In this document: in pieces, positions 4,713-6,941 of the stretch | How the letters are laid out: each line of letters begins with the position of its first letter | Position numbering within the stretch: position 1 is the first letter of the stretch | Source: Zoogloeaceae bacterium | GTDB taxonomy: Bacteria; Pseudomonadota; Gammaproteobacteria; Burkholderiales; Rhodocyclaceae | NCBI GenBank assembly: GCA_031290955.1 | Contig: JAISLJ010000007.1 | Coordinates: 1-6,941, forward strand | Length of the DNA: 6,941 nucleotides | Reading direction: 5' to 3' | The notes under the pieces: generated by a model | The model's database searches: none | What the model was told of the DNA's origin: nothing | The model's input: the letters and a program-made list of their open reading frames with translations, nothing else | Translations under genes and position numbers: made by a program

Positions 4713-6215
4713 ATGGCTTCTCCCGTTTCTCTTGCGGCGCAACATTTGTGGACAGAGCGCGCACTGATTGCCGGGGCGTGGGTGGCGGCGGATTCCGGGG
4801 CGACCTTGTGCGTCGAGAACCCGGCAACCCGGACGGAAATCGCCCGCGTTCCCGCTTGCGCCACGGCGGAGACCGAACGCGCCATCGCCGCCGCCGCGCA
4901 GGCGTTTCCCGACTGGCGAGCGCGCACGGCCCGCCGCCGCGCGGAAATCCTGCAACGCTGGTTTCACCTGATTCTCGCGCATGGCGAGGACTTGGCGAAA
5001 ATCATGACGCTAGAGTGCGGCAAGCCGCTGGCGGAAGCGCGGGGCGAAGTGGCCTATGGCGCAAGTTTTGTGGAATGGTTCGCCGAAGAGGGCAAGCGCG
5101 TCTATGGCGAGACGATCCCCAGCCCGGCAAGCGACAAGCGTCTCGTGGTCATCCGCCAGCCGGTGGGCGTCTGCGCCGCCATCACACCCTGGAATTTTCC
5201 GCTTGCCATGGTGACGCGCAAGGTGGCGCCCGCCCTGGCGGCAGGCTGCACGGTGGTGGTCAAGCCCGCCGAACAGACGCCGCTCACCGCGTTGGCGCTC
5301 GCCCGGCTGGCGGAAGAAGCCGGGTTTCCGGCGGGTGTGCTCAATGTTGTCACTGGCGATCCGGTCGCCATCGGCGCGGCCCTCACGCAAAGCCCCATTG
5401 TCGCCAAGCTCTCCTTCACGGGTTCGACCGGTGTTGGACGCCTGCTGATGGCACAGAGCGCGCCGACCCTGAAACGGCTTTCCCTCGAACTGGGCGGCAA
5501 CGCGCCCTTCCTCGTCTTCGATGACGCGGATCTGGAAGAAGCCGTCCAGGGCGCGATGGCCGCCAAGTTCCGGAACGCGGGCCAGACCTGCATCTGCGCG
5601 AACCGCTTCCTCGTGCAGGCAGGCATCCACGACGCCTTTGCCCAGCGACTGCGCGAAGCGGCGGCGGCGCTCCGGGTGGGGGATGGTTCTACGGCGGACA
5701 CGCAGCAAGGCCCGCTGATCGATGACGCGGCCCTCGCCAAGGTCATGGCACACGTGGAGGACGCCATCCGCCAGGGCGCGCAAATCCTGACGGGCGGCAA
5801 GCCGCATGCGCTGCGCGAGACGCTGGGTGGCGCGTTCTTCGAGCCGACCGTGCTCACGGAAGTCACGCCCGCCATGCGCATTGCCAAGGAGGAAACCTTT
5901 GGCCCCATCGCGCCGATTTTCCGCTTCCATACGGAGACGGAAGCCCTCCGGCTGGCGAACGCAACAGAATACGGCCTTGCCGCCTATGTTTATTCCCGAG
6001 ACATCGGGCGCTGCATCCGGGTGGGCGAGGCGCTTGAATATGGCATGGTGGGCATCAACGCCAGCGCCATCTCCAACGAAACCGCGCCCTTCGGCGGCAT
6101 CAAGCAATCCGGCCTGGGCCGCGAAGGCGCGCGGCAGGGAATCGAGGAATATCTGGCGTACAAGTATTTGTGCGTTGGCGTGGATGCCCTGCCGGAAACC
6201 CAGGTGTCCGCCTAG
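4713..6215 (+). CDS. gabD: Succinate-semialdehyde dehydrogenase, GabD type
   Basis: A 500-residue NAD(P)-dependent aldehyde dehydrogenase that would oxidise succinate semialdehyde to succinate, feeding the end of 4-aminobutyrate breakdown into the TCA cycle. It is cytosolic and of usual family length. Visible residues are N161 in TPWNFPLAM, K184 in VVVKPAEQTP, the NAD-binding FTGSTGVG (235-242), general base E259 in LELGG, nucleophile C293 in NAGQTCICANR, and KEETFGP (392-398). The second cysteine C295 two residues after the nucleophile, R169 in TRK and the C-terminal FGGIKQSGLGREG (460-472) are typical of GabD, so this substrate is preferred over other aldehydes; glutarate semialdehyde remains possible. 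ATG 4713 has TTGGAG at the right distance; the frame is open further upstream but runs antisense to the lipoprotein gene. No aminotransferase (gabT) or permease is next to it, so it stands alone, divergent from the lipoprotein gene. Confidence 0.92.
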   Translation: MASPVSLAAQHLWTERALIAGAWVAADSGATLCVENPATRTEIARVPACATAETERAIAAAAQAFPDWRARTARRRAEILQRWFHLILAHGEDLAKIMTLECGKPLAEARGEVAYGASFVEWFAEEGKRVYGETIPSPASDKRLVVIRQPVGVCAAITPWNFPLAMVTRKVAPALAAGCTVVVKPAEQTPLTALALARLAEEAGFPAGVLNVVTGDPVAIGAALTQSPIVAKLSFTGSTGVGRLLMAQSAPTLKRLSLELGGNAPFLVFDDADLEEAVQGAMAAKFRNAGQTCICANRFLVQAGIHDAFAQRLREAAAALRVGDGSTADTQQGPLIDDAALAKVMAHVEDAIRQGAQILTGGKPHALRETLGGAFFEPTVLTEVTPAMRIAKEETFGPIAPIFRFHTETEALRLANATEYGLAAYVYSRDIGRCIRVGEALEYGMVGINASAISNETAPFGGIKQSGLGREGARQGIEEYLAYKYLCVGVDALPETQVSA

Positions 6216-6248
6216 CAGGTCGCCCAAAAATGCTCCTGCGCCTTCGGC

Positions 6249-6270
6249 TTTTCATCGCGGACGATGAAAA
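6249..6270 (+). terminator. Hairpin after gabD, possible terminator
   Basis: TTTTCATCG and CGATGAAAA form a perfect 9-base stem with a 4-base loop (CGGA), 33 bases after the gabD stop and 27 bases before the next start codon. With A/T ends on both sides it could act as a weak terminator in either direction. The stem is not very GC-rich and only TTTC follows on the plus strand, so it may instead be an operator for the gene starting at 6298. Confidence 0.42.
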
Positions 6271-6297
6271 TTTCAACTTGTACAAAGGAGTTTCACC

Positions 6298-6444
6298 ATG
6301 GCAATGCCTGCCAACATTTGCGAATTCAGGATGGGAGACCGGATGATGGACAAGAGATACCGTTTAGCCGCACAGGTTTGGCGCTATGTTGTTCCTGTTG
6401 CGGTGGTTTGTGGGTTGTTAGCTGTCGCATCCCGGACGATTTGA
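6298..6444 (+). pseudogene. Start of a putative membrane protein gene cut off by the right IS481 copy
   Basis: ATG 6298 has a near-perfect ribosome binding site (AAAGGAG, ending 7 bases upstream). The frame gives about 42 native residues, MAMPANICEFRMGDRMMDKR followed by YRLAAQVWRYVVPVAVVCGL, and then enters the IS481 terminal repeat near 6423, ending at TGA 6442-6444 after ASRTI. The basic stretch followed by a hydrophobic run (31-44) looks like a signal anchor or first membrane helix. The strong start signal and the junction with the IS end indicate a real gene interrupted early. I do not recognise the family. Internal ATGs at codons 12, 16 and 17 are alternative starts. The rest of the gene should lie beyond the IS, outside the window, if it still exists. 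Confidence 0.5.
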
Positions 6445-6941
6445 TTCTGGCGGATGAAGGAAGAGTTGCGGGTGGGAAGCATACCACATGTTCATGGCGT
6501 CCAGAGGGGTTTTGCTGTTGAGGGCGGCTTGGGGCAAGTGTTCGTTGTAGAGCATGGCATATCGGAGCAGGGTTTGTTCCAGGTCTTCGCCGCTCATGAA
6601 ATGATGAGTCTTCAGGATGTCCGCAATGCGACCGTTGCTCTGCGGCGTGCTCGATCGCAAGCGCGGCACACAATTGATCGAACTCATGCTGGCCGCTGAC
6701 CTCAGCGATCCAGGCCGGAACGCGACACTTCCGGGCAAAGAAACTCCCGCACCACCGCCAGCAGGTCATCGAGCGGCAGCAAGAAATGCTGGCGCAAATA
6801 GACGGCAATGGTCTCCTGAGCAGGATTCATCGTCGTTTGCAGATGATGCGCCGTATGCGAGCGATCCATCGGATCCGTGCGATGCTTCCATTTCCGCACC
6901 GTGACGCGCCCGACGCCATAGCGTCGCGCCAGGGCGCTCAC
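6418..6941 (-). mobile_element. IS481-family element, internally deleted, running off the window end
   Basis: Read on the minus strand, this holds the transposase from its DNA-binding domain (window end) to its stop codon at 6418-6420, with the terminal repeat at 6423-6447. Judging by the left copy, about 185 further bases should lie beyond 6941, for a total near 700 bases. Family members are around 1.0-1.1 kb, so the element has lost several hundred bases internally. It lies in the same orientation as the left copy and interrupts the gene at 6298. Confidence 0.85.
6418..6941 (-). pseudogene. IS481-family transposase, broken in three frames by internal deletions
   Basis: Three pieces follow one another in three frames. 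First (6941 to 6702) is the helix-turn-helix region, VSALARRYGVGRVTVRKWKH, on to FLCPEVSRSGLDR, then TGA. Second (about 6700 to 6647) is SGQHEFDQLCAALAIEH, from the end of the catalytic core. Third (about 6646 to 6418) is TPQSNGRIADILKTH on to LLRYAMLYNEHLPQAALNSK and a C-terminus ending in the terminal repeat. Missing relative to the family are the central region with the first two catalytic aspartates, and the short stretch MVERFN after PQ(T/S)NG that carries the catalytic glutamate. The last loss fits a deletion between two AACGG copies. No active transposase can be made from this copy. Confidence 0.83.
6423..6447. repeat. Terminal inverted repeat of the right IS481 copy
   Basis: Starts TGTCGCATCCCGGACGATT and pairs, with one mismatch in 25, with the reverse complement of 277-301. 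In this copy it is the end after the transposase C-terminus. The transposase stop codon (6418-6420) lies just outside if the element ends at 6423, or inside if the true end is TGTTAGC at 6416; the disagreement between the two copies beyond the shared C favours 6422-6423. Confidence 0.78.

Noticed and set aside
86..6941. A composite transposon with a mobile gene cargo
   Set aside because: The left copy is truncated, flanking bases show no shared target duplication and the enclosed genes are ordinary chromosomal types. Kept only as a recombination possibility.
1..6941. CRISPR array, tRNA, rRNA, toxin-antitoxin or phage defence genes
   Set aside because: No regularly spaced repeats, no cloverleaf-like sequence and no motifs of these families were seen on either strand.

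Overview
This is a stretch of GC-rich proteobacterial chromosome. The gene types and style (SpoU-type RNA methyltransferase, FIST-domain protein with a cytosolic kinase, small NlpC/P60 lipoprotein, GabD-type dehydrogenase) suggest a betaproteobacterium, possibly Rhodocyclales-like. That placement is inference from gene content only; no marker gene is present.

Layout. Both edges carry decayed copies of the same IS481-family insertion sequence, in the same orientation. The left copy (about 86-301) keeps one terminal inverted repeat and a frameshifted start of the transposase gene, and it abuts a well-formed but cut-off gene start at 37. The right copy (from about 6418 past the window end) keeps the other terminal repeat and a transposase broken into three frames by internal deletions that remove the catalytic residues. 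It follows a second cut-off gene start at 6298. Both ends therefore look like insertion scars.

Between them, six genes run on the minus strand and one on the plus strand. In minus-strand reading order: an NlpC/P60 lipoprotein (4656 to 4096); a 206-base gap with a good sigma70-type promoter; a FIST-domain protein (3889 to 2774) that overlaps by 4 bases a membrane-free sensor histidine kinase (2777 to 1725); an unrecognised 35-residue ORF (1667 to 1560) that overlaps by 4 bases a small zinc-ribbon membrane protein (1563 to 1231); and a TrmH/SpoU RNA methyltransferase (1152 to 352). On the plus strand, divergent from the lipoprotein gene, lies a succinate-semialdehyde dehydrogenase (4713 to 6215).

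How they work together. The clearest functional unit is the FIST-kinase pair. The kinase has no sensor domain or membrane segment, only an N-terminal coiled coil, so the co-translated FIST protein is the likely sensor. This matches the known NosP (heme/nitric oxide) and kinase arrangement, though the ligand cannot be read from the sequence. No response regulator is present. The other genes are housekeeping or metabolic and show no obvious link to the pair. Two genes (nlpC-like and trmH-like) have their ribosome binding sites inside short perfect palindromes just ahead of the start codon. I see no strong evidence for a wholly new system; the points most worth checking are the FIST-kinase pair, the coupled 35-residue ORF and the deletion-derived IS copy.
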